This document shows positions 1 through 5,458 of a stretch of 5,458 nucleotides of DNA, piece by piece. How positions within the stretch are numbered: position 1 is the first letter of the stretch; every line of letters starts with the position of its first letter. The stretch covers positions 1 through 5,458 of the forward strand of contig JAJFMI010000130.1 in the NCBI GenBank assembly GCA_021772235.1, in the 5' to 3' direction. Position numbers and translations under genes: made by a program. Source of the DNA: Chlamydiota bacterium (GTDB taxonomy: Bacteria > Chlamydiota > Chlamydiia > Chlamydiales > JAJFMI01). Below the pieces are notes generated by a model that was not told the origin of the DNA, did not search any database, and saw nothing but the letters and a program-made list of their open reading frames with translations.

Positions 1-404
1 GCTTGCAGCAAGCAGAAGGCGGTGGCAACTACGATCTAACAAAGACAGAAGAGCGTTTTGCCGCAGGACTTGCCGATGATCTCAATATTGCCATTAGCCT
101 CGCTGCACTTTTTGATCTCGTTCGTGATGTGAATGCGCTTATTGATCAGAAAAACCTAAGCAAAGAAGCAGCCGAGCAAATCCTGATTTTTTTGCAAAAG
201 TGCAATGTGGTCTTGGCAGTTCTGCAATTTGAAAAAGAGCAGCTTGAAATCCCACAAGAAGTGACTGAACTGCTTAAAAAGCGCAATGAAGCGCGCGCAG
301 CAAAAAACTGGGCGGAAGCGGATTCTCTGCGCGATCAAATTACAGAAAAAGGCTTTATGATTGTTGATGGTTCGAATGGTCCCAGTCTTGAAACCGTGCA
401 GTGA
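1..404 (+). CDS. cysS: Cysteinyl-tRNA synthetase, C-terminal part (5' end outside window)
   Basis: Cytoplasmic class I synthetase that charges tRNA-Cys with cysteine. Only the last 133 residues are present. The reading frame is open at the left edge, so the TTG at base 3 is an internal Leu codon and not a start. The Rossmann catalytic domain with HIGH and KMSKS lies upstream. What remains is the helical anticodon-binding (DALR-type) region, with a block at about residues 19-45 (FAAGLADDLNIAISLAALFD and the following RDVNAL). After it comes the characteristic CysRS tail at about 83-123: IPQEV, then LLKKRNEARAAKNW, AEADSLRDQI, and the ending GFMIVDG. The gene ends in tandem in-frame stops (TGA TAA) inside a terminator loop. 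It is convergent with lysS across a 42-bp gap. The tail resembles chlamydial CysRS, and nothing in it looks broken. Confidence 0.93.
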   Translation, partial: LQQAEGGGNYDLTKTEERFAAGLADDLNIAISLAALFDLVRDVNALIDQKNLSKEAAEQILIFLQKCNVVLAVLQFEKEQLEIPQEVTELLKKRNEARAAKNWAEADSLRDQITEKGFMIVDGSNGPSLETVQ

Positions 405-420
405 TAATGCACGGTTTTGT
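391..420 (+). terminator. Rho-independent terminator of cysS overlapping its stop codon
   Basis: AAACCGTGCA (391-400) pairs perfectly with TGCACGGTTT (408-417), giving a 10-bp stem with a 7-base loop (GTGATAA). A short T-run follows (TTTTGT, 415-420). The 5' arm encodes the last codons of cysS, and both stop codons (402-407) lie in the loop. On the minus strand the same hairpin is followed by only TTTC, so it would be a weaker terminator for the convergent lysS, which ends 30 bases away. No other hairpin is visible between the two genes. Confidence 0.75.
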
Positions 421-446
421 AAAACACACAAAGTAAATGAGATAAA

Positions 447-2618
447 TTATTCGCCCGGACGCATGAGAGGGAAGAAAACGACGTCGCGGATGCTAGTTTC
501 GCCGGTAAAGAGCATCGTGAGACGGTCAATGCCAACGCCAAATCCACCGGTAGGCGGCATGCCTTGGCAGATCGCTTCTAAGAACTCTTCATCCAGAGGG
601 CTCGCTTCTTCATCACCCGCTTCGCGTTTTTCATTTTGCTGTACGAGGAGTTCACGTTGGATTTCTGGATCATTGAGTTCTGTGTAAGCGTTGCAGAATT
701 CAAATCCTAGGATGAATGTTTCAAAACGTTCGACAATTTGCTCTTCACGCTCTTTTGGATTGCGATGCAGTTTGCAGAGTGGCGTTGTTTCAATTGGATG
801 ATCGGTAATGTGTGTCGGTTGAATGAGATGATGTTCGACAAGTTCTTCAAAAAGCATCGCGATGAGTTTTCCACGCGGTGTTTTAGAAGTGTCATCATCT
901 GTTTTTTCAGAAAGGACTTTACGCATCTGTTCGTCTGAAAGTTCATCGACGTTGATGTTGCCATACTCCTCAATGCTCTTTTTCATTGTGATGCGTTTCC
1001 ATGGGCGTTTGAGATCAATTTGGTGTTCATTGCCTTCTTTATCTTTGCGCATGCCAATTTGCGTGGTACCGAATAGGGCAATGGCAACATCTTCAAAGAT
1101 CTTTTCAATGAAGTCCATTACGTCGTGATAATCCCAATAAGCGGCATAAGCTTCTAGCATGGTGAATTCAGGATTGTGTGTGCGGTCAATGCCTTCATTG
1201 CGAAAAACCTTTGCCAACTCGTATACGCGCTCAAAACCACCAACGATGAGTTTTTTTAGAGGAAGCTCGAGGGCAATGCGCAAGTACATTTCTTGGTTTA
1301 GGGCATTGAGGTGAGAGACGAAGGGACGCGCTTCTGCTCCGCCATACATATTTTGCAAAACGGGATTTTCTACTTCAAGGAAGTTGGTTTCATCCATTGT
1401 TTTACGAATGGTCGTGAGAATTTTCGATCGCATTTTAAAGGTGTCGATCGCTTCTTTGTTCGTGATCAGATCAAGCCAGCGTTTGCGGTAGCGAGTGCCT
1501 TTATCAGCGAGACCATGATGTTTATCTGGAAGGGGGAGAAGGCTTTTTGTAAGAAGGGTGACCTCTTTTGCAAAGAGTGTGAGTTCGCCTTTTTGCGTGC
1601 GAAAGAGATGACCTTTAACGCCAATGATATCGCCGAGGTCGATTTTTTTCTCAATGAATTTAATGGCAGATTCGCCTTCAGGTAGTTCGTTTACTTTCGT
1701 GGTGTCGCGATTGAACATGATTTGCACGCGAGCGCCTTCTTCCTGAATATGAGCAAAGGCATTTTTTCCCATCGCGCGAAAAAGCATAACACGGCCCGCC
1801 ACACAACTTTCCGGTGTCTTGCCAGAAGCAGCTGCTTCACTATCTGCCAAATCGTCTTTTTCATATTTGCTATTCAGATCGCGAATCGCATGCGTTGGTT
1901 CATATTTATGCGGGTAGGGATTCATCCCCATTTCGCGAATTTCCGTCAGTTTTTCTGAGCGCTTTTTAAAGTCGTCCCAACGGAAATAATCGGGGAGAGG
2001 GTTTGCGATGATGATCTTTTCTTCGACAATCCCACCGCAATATTTTTCAATATGCTGCTTGAGTTCCGTAGTTGCTTGGCGCAGTTCTTCTTTCGTTGTA
2101 TTTTCCAGTCCCTCAAGAACAAAGCAGGCGTTTGTCGTATCTTCAGTCACTTTGCTTTTATTGCCCTTGCGATCATTCCATGAGCGACAGGAGAGACCTT
2201 TTGCGTCGCAATAGAGCACATCTTTTTCTGTAAAAGTTAGATGAATTGCACCTGTAATAGCATCTAAATCATTGGAGTCGGCAGCAATGGTATGTTTAAG
2301 AGAAACCAGATTGTAGAGATTAACAAGTGGATTGATATCGGGAAGTTCTTTTCCTTGCAGCGCAGTTCGGGTAAGCGCTTCAACAGAGCTGCGCTCTTTT
2401 GAACCAAAACTGCGGTAGGCATCGCGCCAATCTTTTATTTTGGGTACTTGCGCAATTTTTTCAATTTCATAGCGCTCACGAATCGCTTCTTCAGTCTGGC
2501 GAAGAGCTTCTAGAATTTCTTTATGGCTTTTGCGGTTATTGGTGCCGCGAACGGTGACAATTCCCAGCTTTAAATGAGGGAATTTCTTTTTGATTTCAGG
2601 AGCAATTTGTACAATCAT
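447..2618 (-). CDS. lysS: Lysyl-tRNA synthetase (class II) with an N-terminal B3/B4 domain fusion
   Basis: Charges tRNA-Lys with lysine in the cytoplasm. The protein is 723 residues; bacterial LysRS is usually about 490-530. Residues 1 to about 195 match the B3/B4 (PheRS beta-subunit editing domain) family: PKIKDWRDAYRSFG (59-72), RSSVEAL (76-82), INPLVNLYNLVSL (95-107), and KVTEDTTNACFVLEGL (156-171). From about 207 a complete LysRS follows. It has the N-terminal helix and MNPYPHKYEPT (232-242), an OB-fold anticodon domain (about 272-355), and class II motif 1 (about 400-422). Motif 2 contains VFRNEGIDRTHNPEFTMLEA (471-490) and motif 3 contains GGFGVGIDRLTMLF (691-704). The core closely resembles chlamydial LysRS as I know it. 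The ATG at 2618 is chosen because no other in-frame ATG occurs before codon 230, which is already inside the LysRS domain. The only Shine-Dalgarno-like GAGGG is about 15 bases upstream, so initiation signals are weak. Synthetase function is near certain; what the N-terminal domain does here is inference. Confidence 0.96.
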   Translation of the reverse strand: MIVQIAPEIKKKFPHLKLGIVTVRGTNNRKSHKEILEALRQTEEAIRERYEIEKIAQVPKIKDWRDAYRSFGSKERSSVEALTRTALQGKELPDINPLVNLYNLVSLKHTIAADSNDLDAITGAIHLTFTEKDVLYCDAKGLSCRSWNDRKGNKSKVTEDTTNACFVLEGLENTTKEELRQATTELKQHIEKYCGGIVEEKIIIANPLPDYFRWDDFKKRSEKLTEIREMGMNPYPHKYEPTHAIRDLNSKYEKDDLADSEAAASGKTPESCVAGRVMLFRAMGKNAFAHIQEEGARVQIMFNRDTTKVNELPEGESAIKFIEKKIDLGDIIGVKGHLFRTQKGELTLFAKEVTLLTKSLLPLPDKHHGLADKGTRYRKRWLDLITNKEAIDTFKMRSKILTTIRKTMDETNFLEVENPVLQNMYGGAEARPFVSHLNALNQEMYLRIALELPLKKLIVGGFERVYELAKVFRNEGIDRTHNPEFTMLEAYAAYWDYHDVMDFIEKIFEDVAIALFGTTQIGMRKDKEGNEHQIDLKRPWKRITMKKSIEEYGNINVDELSDEQMRKVLSEKTDDDTSKTPRGKLIAMLFEELVEHHLIQPTHITDHPIETTPLCKLHRNPKEREEQIVERFETFILGFEFCNAYTELNDPEIQRELLVQQNEKREAGDEEASPLDEEFLEAICQGMPPTGGFGVGIDRLTMLFTGETSIRDVVFFPLMRPGE
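2019..2618 (-). other. Fused B3/B4 (PheRS-beta editing-like) domain of LysRS
   Basis: This marks the extra N-terminal domain, about 200 residues, of the lysS product. In PheRS beta, the B3/B4 domain hydrolyses Tyr-tRNA(Phe). The same fold also exists as free-standing proteins of about 220 residues, and this copy reads like one of those rather than a piece of PheRS. A linker of roughly 20-25 residues (about 186-210) joins it to the first helix of the LysRS part. The reading frame crosses the join without a stop and without an in-frame ATG at the expected LysRS start, so a single polypeptide is the simplest reading. Whether it edits mischarged tRNA, binds tRNA or is inactive cannot be told from the sequence alone. 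Confidence 0.8.
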
Positions 2619-2639
2619 TTTAGGGGTCTTTTTCCCTCT

Positions 2640-2668
2640 ATATTAAAGCTATTTATGCTAATATGCAA
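2640..2668 (-). promoter_or_regulatory. Possible sigma70-type promoter of lysS
   Basis: On the minus strand, TTGCAT (2663-2668) and TAATAT (2640-2645) are separated by exactly 17 bases, just upstream of lysS. Each hexamer is an imperfect match to TTGACA/TATAAT (3 of 6 and 4 of 6). A start near 2633 would leave a leader of only about 15 bases. The -35 element would overlap the first codons of the divergent kinase gene. This is offered because of spacing and position; the match is weak. Confidence 0.3.
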
Positions 2669-3172
2669 CCTATGAAATTGTTAATCTTTGGATTTCCGGG
2701 TTCTGGAAAAACAGTTTTTGCAAATCAACTATCGAATACTCTAAAAATCCCCGTTTTTCATATTGATCGGCACTTTTTTACTAAAGGTTGGATCACTCGT
2801 CCGACAGAAGATTTTTTAAAAGATGTAAGAGTGCGTTTGAAAGAACCCTCTTGGATTATTGAAGGGAACGGCATGCGTACAATAGAGATGCGCTATCAAG
2901 AAGCGGATCTTGTTATCTATTGTTGTCTTCCTCGTTTGCAGTGTTTGCTACGCGTATTCTGGCGTATGATAACAACAGTGGGTAAAGAAAAACTTGATGG
3001 TCCTGAAGGGGCATCGAATTCTGTCTCTTGGAAACTTGTTTGTTACCTTTGGAATTTTAAGAAACGATACAAAAATCAAATCGAGGAACTGCAGAAGAAG
3101 TATCCGGAAGTTGTTTTTAGATCACTCCGTTCAAAAAAAGAAATGATCAATTTTTCTTTGTGGTTTTTCTAG
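2663..3172 (+). CDS. P-loop adenylate-kinase-like protein (FlaR/'topology modulation' type)
   Basis: Small predicted cytoplasmic P-loop NTPase, probably a nucleotide-binding kinase-like protein of unknown substrate. The Walker A motif is GFPGSGKT (residues 10-17) directly after the first beta strand. The family pattern follows: a conserved Asp in HIDRHFF (33-39), GW (42-43), SWIIEGN (63-69), R73 and R77, ADLVIYCCLPR (81-91), WNF (130-132) and a closing LRSKKE (155-160). The length (169) fits this family, which is often annotated 'DNA topology modulation protein' on thin evidence. The ATG at 2672 is an equally good or better start, because family members typically begin a few residues before the first strand; neither start has a clear ribosome binding site. 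It is divergent from lysS by 44 bp and 22 bp upstream of the COG2865-like gene on the same strand. Its base composition is visibly more AT-rich than lysS. The fold is secure; the biological role is not. Confidence 0.82.
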   Translation: MQPMKLLIFGFPGSGKTVFANQLSNTLKIPVFHIDRHFFTKGWITRPTEDFLKDVRVRLKEPSWIIEGNGMRTIEMRYQEADLVIYCCLPRLQCLLRVFWRMITTVGKEKLDGPEGASNSVSWKLVCYLWNFKKRYKNQIEELQKKYPEVVFRSLRSKKEMINFSLWFF

Positions 3173-3194
3173 ATTTTGTTAATCTTGTGGTCAA

Positions 3195-4862
3195 ATGCTA
3201 CTTGATGAATTAAAAAAATTAGTGAAAAAAGGTGAATCTGAGAATTTAGAGTTCAAAAAAACGACGGGACAGAGAGCTGAAGCTGCAAAAACAGTTTGTG
3301 CATTTTTAAATGGTGTTGGCGGTTTAGTGCTTTTTGGAGTAAGTGATGATGGCAATATTGTCGGTCAGCAGGTGACGGCAAAAACTTTGGAAGACATTGC
3401 ATCTGAATTACGCAAAGTTGAACCACCCGCTTTTCCTGAAATTGAAGTTGTAACAATAGCGAGTGGGAGGGCTGTAATCGTTATTAGAGTCCCTGGAAAA
3501 ATTGGAACGTATTGTTATGGTAATCGACCCTACATTCGTCATGGTTCTACTACACAGATTATGCCTCGTGAAGAGTATGAAAAGCGCATCTTAGAAAAAT
3601 TCCACGCTCATCAAAGATGGGAAAATGAGTACGCTCCAGAATGGGTAAATGTAGAGGATCTAAGTAAAGAAGAAATCCAGTTTACACTCCGAAATGCAAT
3701 AGAGCTGGGGCGTATGAAAAAACCTCATTATACAGATTCTGAGTCTATTTTGAGGGGATTGGGGCTGATAGATAATGGGAAACTGATTAATGCTGCTGTA
3801 GCATTATATGGCAAAAGTGAAAGACTGTTTTCTTTTTATCCTCAGCTTTCTCTTCGACTTGCGAGATTTAGAGGTGAAAATCGCTTAGAAGGTTTTAAAG
3901 ATAATCGCGACTATTGGGGAAATGCTTTTGATTTATTGAAACGGAGTGAGCAGTTTTTGTTGGATCATGTTCCCATATCAGGCAGAGTTGTTCCGGGAAA
4001 AATGATCCGCGAAGATTACCCTATGTTTCCGCCCTTAGGTATACGTGAAGCAGTGGCAAATGCTATTTGTCATCGAGATTATACTACTCCAGGTGGCGCT
4101 GTAGCAATTGCAATGTACGATGATCGCCTTGAAGTGATCAATCCAGGAACTTTTCATTTTGATATTACTCCAAAAAAGTTATCACAGCCTCATGAATCAA
4201 AACCTTGGAATCCTATCATTGCAAGCGTTTTATATCGTGCTGGTGTGATTGAAAAGTGGGGTACAGGCACATTGAACATCATTGAATGGTGCAAAAAGAA
4301 TAAAAATCCCGAACCAAATTGGGAAACAAGAGCTCATTCTATTGTGACAACTTTCTACCCTTCATCAATTTTTGCAAAAAGTAGAAGGCCCGAGTCGAGG
4401 CCCGAGTCGAGGCCCGAGTCGAGGCCCGAGTCAAGGCCCGAGTCGCTGGAAATTGAAATTTTGGATCTACTTAAGGAAAAACCCTTGTCAAAAGGTGAAA
4501 TTTCGCAAGCTATTGGTCATAAGGGAGTTTCGGGAGGCTTGAAAAAGGTTCTTCAACAACTTCTCGAATCAGGCCAAATCATTCATACGATTCCAGAAAA
4601 ACCAAACAGTAGATTGCAAAAATATCAAAGGCCCGAGTCGAGGCCCGAGTTAAGGCCTGAGTCATTGGAATTGGAAATAGTTAACTTGTTAGGGAAGGGT
4701 CCTCTTTCAAAAAAAGAAATTGCGAATGCTTTGGGACATAAGCATATATCAGGTGGTTTGAAAAATGTGCTTGTATATTTGCTGAAACAGAAGAAAATAA
4801 CACACACTATACCAGAGAAACCAAATAGCAGATTGCAAAAGTATCAACTCAAAAGTGAGTAG
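3195..4862 (+). CDS. Schlafen AlbA_2-domain ATP-binding putative regulator (COG2865 type)
   Basis: Putative DNA-binding regulator; members are often labelled 'RecG-like' although they have no helicase motifs. Residues about 12-125 form an AlbA_2 (Schlafen-type) domain, with ESENLEFKK (14-22), FLNGVGGLVLFGVSDDG (37-53) and YIRHGSTT (113-120). After a central region, residues about 280-370 form the HATPase_c_4-type domain: GIREAVANAICHRDY (282-296), DDRLEVINPG (309-318) and EKWGTGT (353-359). The C-terminus is modular. Five RPES repeats (398-417) are followed by a winged-helix-like domain (418-478), then three RPES-type repeats (479-490) and a second copy of that domain (491-551), ending four residues later. 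The two 61-residue domains share 41 identities. The start ATG fits the family; only a weak GTGG lies upstream. The 22-bp gap suggests co-transcription with the kinase gene. The 3' end overlaps priA by 14 bp, tail to tail. AlbA_2 proteins include regulators and defence-associated proteins; the role here is unknown. Confidence 0.88.
   Translation: MLLDELKKLVKKGESENLEFKKTTGQRAEAAKTVCAFLNGVGGLVLFGVSDDGNIVGQQVTAKTLEDIASELRKVEPPAFPEIEVVTIASGRAVIVIRVPGKIGTYCYGNRPYIRHGSTTQIMPREEYEKRILEKFHAHQRWENEYAPEWVNVEDLSKEEIQFTLRNAIELGRMKKPHYTDSESILRGLGLIDNGKLINAAVALYGKSERLFSFYPQLSLRLARFRGENRLEGFKDNRDYWGNAFDLLKRSEQFLLDHVPISGRVVPGKMIREDYPMFPPLGIREAVANAICHRDYTTPGGAVAIAMYDDRLEVINPGTFHFDITPKKLSQPHESKPWNPIIASVLYRAGVIEKWGTGTLNIIEWCKKNKNPEPNWETRAHSIVTTFYPSSIFAKSRRPESRPESRPESRPESRPESLEIEILDLLKEKPLSKGEISQAIGHKGVSGGLKKVLQQLLESGQIIHTIPEKPNSRLQKYQRPESRPELRPESLELEIVNLLGKGPLSKKEIANALGHKHISGGLKNVLVYLLKQKKITHTIPEKPNSRLQKYQLKSE
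4386..4445 (+). repeat. 12-bp minisatellite, five units (RPES repeats, block 1)
   Basis: Five contiguous units of AGGCCCGAGTCG; only the fourth differs, ending in TCA. The unit is in frame and encodes Arg-Pro-Glu-Ser each time, so gain or loss of units changes protein length without a frameshift. Nine of 12 bases are G or C, in contrast with the AT-rich gene around it. The block links the ATPase-like domain to the first winged-helix domain. Confidence 0.95.
4446..4628 (+). repeat. Winged-helix-like domain, copy 1 of an intragenic duplication
   Basis: Encodes residues 418-478 of the COG2865-type protein. The predicted helix-turn-helix lies around LSKGEISQAIGHKGVSGGLK (431-450), and a C-terminal wing-like segment ends in IPEKPNSRLQKYQ (466-478). 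It is exactly the same length (61 codons) as copy 2 at 4665-4847 and has 41 identical residues, with no gaps. It begins right after repeat block 1 and ends right before block 2, so repeat plus domain form one module. The DNA-binding role is inferred from the helix-turn-helix-like pattern. Confidence 0.82.
4629..4664 (+). repeat. 12-bp minisatellite, three units (RPES repeats, block 2)
   Basis: Three units of the same 12-bp repeat, in the same frame. The first is identical to the block 1 consensus, the second ends in TTA (RPEL), and the third is AGGCCTGAGTCA (RPES with synonymous changes). It sits between the first and second winged-helix copies and is more degenerate than block 1. Confidence 0.92.
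4665..4847 (+). repeat. Winged-helix-like domain, copy 2 of an intragenic duplication
   Basis: Encodes residues 491-551, with LSKKEIANALGHKHISGGLK (504-523) matching the helix-turn-helix of copy 1 and the same IPEKPNSRLQKYQ ending (539-551). Only four residues follow before the stop. Over the shared 13-codon ending (4590-4628 versus 4809-4847) the DNA differs at five positions, all synonymous. This points to an old duplication kept by selection on the protein rather than a recent copy. Confidence 0.82.
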
Positions 4863-5458
4863 ATTGAGGATCGATGTCGATGGTGTATTTGGTCTCTTTG
4901 GGCGGTTTGATTTTTGTCTGCAGGGAGATGAGGGCGTTTGATATGGTAAATCCTTTTTTAGGGCCTTTGATGAGGAATTGAAAGCGAAAGCGATCGCGGA
5001 TTTTTGCGTAGCCGCAAGGGACTACAGGAAGGATTTCATAGGAAGAGGGCAGAAGTTTGATGAGGATATCACGGGCGTCTTTTGCAAAACTCATTGTTAC
5101 GCCATCTTTGGGTCCAGAAAAAATAAGGCGGGCGATTTGTGTAAAGGGCGGGTATTTGAACATTTCCCGCTCTTTGATTTCTCGTTTATAGAAGTTTTCA
5201 TAGTCGTCTTTGGCGGCTAGTTGGATGAGGGGCTGGCTTGGCTGTCGCGATTGGATGATCACTTCTCCTTCAAGGAGGCTGCGGCCGGAACGGCCGGCAA
5301 CTTGTGTCACAAGTTGGAAGAGGTTTTCTGAGGCACGAAAGTCAGGAATGTTCATCGCTCCATCAGAATTGAGTACGCCGACGAGTGTAACGGCGGGAAA
5401 ATGGAGGCCTTTTGCGATCATTTGTGTGCCGATCAGTACGTCGGCTTTTCCTGAACGA
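4849..5458 (-). CDS. priA: Primosomal protein N' (PriA helicase), C-terminal part (5' end outside window)
   Basis: PriA is the 3'-5' superfamily 2 DNA helicase that recognises stalled forks and reloads the replisome. The last 202 residues are present; the frame stays open to the right edge, so the first internal Met (codon at 5419-5421) is not the start. Visible are helicase motif V (LIGTQMIAKG, partial-protein residues 8-17), the PriA signature NIPDFRASE (36-44), motif VI with the arginine finger region (QVAGRSGR, 52-59), and the C-terminal domain with YPPF (102-105) and IRDRFRFQFLIKG (153-165). It ends with IDIDPQS, typical of PriA. The N-terminal DNA-binding domain, Walker A/B motifs and zinc-binding cysteines lie outside the window. 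The stop codon overlaps the end of the convergent COG2865-like gene by 14 bp, and no terminator hairpin is seen between them. The copy appears intact. Confidence 0.95.
   Translation of the reverse strand, partial: RSGKADVLIGTQMIAKGLHFPAVTLVGVLNSDGAMNIPDFRASENLFQLVTQVAGRSGRSLLEGEVIIQSRQPSQPLIQLAAKDDYENFYKREIKEREMFKYPPFTQIARLIFSGPKDGVTMSFAKDARDILIKLLPSSYEILPVVPCGYAKIRDRFRFQFLIKGPKKGFTISNALISLQTKIKPPKETKYTIDIDPQSTHF

Noticed and set aside
156..431. 91-codon open frame on the minus strand over the end of cysS
   Set aside because: It is a shadow of cysS, Cys/Phe-rich with no motif, and it would run through the cysS terminator hairpin.
1311..1685. 124-codon open frame on the + strand, antisense to lysS
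   Set aside because: It lies wholly inside the well-supported lysS coding sequence, shows no recognisable domain, and its residue mix is typical of a reverse-strand shadow.
2654..2664. TATGCT or TAATAT as a -10 element for the kinase gene
   Set aside because: No acceptable -35 element is found at 16-18 bases upstream, and AT-rich start regions produce such hexamers by chance.
4386..4664. Repeat blocks as a possible CRISPR array
   Set aside because: The units are 12 bp, contiguous and in frame inside a protein gene. The 'spacer' between the blocks is a conserved duplicated domain, not foreign spacer sequence.
3195..4862. Naming the AlbA_2 protein a RecG helicase
   Set aside because: No Walker A/B or superfamily 2 helicase motifs are present. 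The recognisable domains are AlbA_2 and a HATPase_c_4-type region, which were historically mislabelled RecG-like.
4978..5220. 80-codon open frame on the + strand inside priA
   Set aside because: It is antisense to the conserved PriA C-terminal domain, with no ribosome site or recognisable motif.
5280..5300. GC-rich CGGCCGG direct/inverted repeat on the minus strand
   Set aside because: It is the codon pattern for the conserved AGRSGR of PriA helicase motif VI, so coding constraint explains it.

Overview
The window looks like a chromosomal segment of a Chlamydiota bacterium, probably an environmental (amoeba-associated type) lineage rather than Chlamydia itself. The cysS C-terminus, the lysS synthetase core and the priA C-terminus all read like chlamydial proteins. 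As I recall it, cysS, lysS and priA also lie close together in Chlamydia trachomatis (CT782, CT781, CT778). No database search was possible, so this placement rests on protein recognition and remembered gene order.

Layout. Bases 1-404 hold the 3' end of cysS (+), closed by a perfect hairpin terminator whose loop contains the stop codons. Convergent to it is lysS (447-2618, -). This gene is much longer than usual because a B3/B4 domain, of the PheRS-beta editing-domain type, is fused in front of a complete class II lysyl-tRNA synthetase. A 44-bp divergent gap follows, then two co-directional, more AT-rich accessory genes. The first is a small P-loop kinase-like protein of the FlaR/'topology modulation' type (2663-3172). 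The second, 22 bp downstream, is a Schlafen-AlbA_2/COG2865-type ATP-binding putative regulator (3195-4862). Its C-terminus carries two copies of a module made of an RPES tandem repeat plus a winged-helix domain. The window closes with the 3' end of priA (-, 4849 to the right edge), which overlaps the regulator tail-to-tail by 14 bp.

How the genes relate. cysS, lysS and priA are housekeeping genes (translation and replication restart). The two middle genes look like an accessory insert in an otherwise conserved neighbourhood. The most interesting points are the B3/B4-LysRS fusion, which suggests a synthetase carrying a possible hydrolytic editing or tRNA-binding module, and the GC-rich 12-bp minisatellite linked to a duplicated DNA-binding domain. 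I see no RNA gene, CRISPR array, insertion sequence or complete new multi-gene system. No non-coding stretch exceeds 50 bases.
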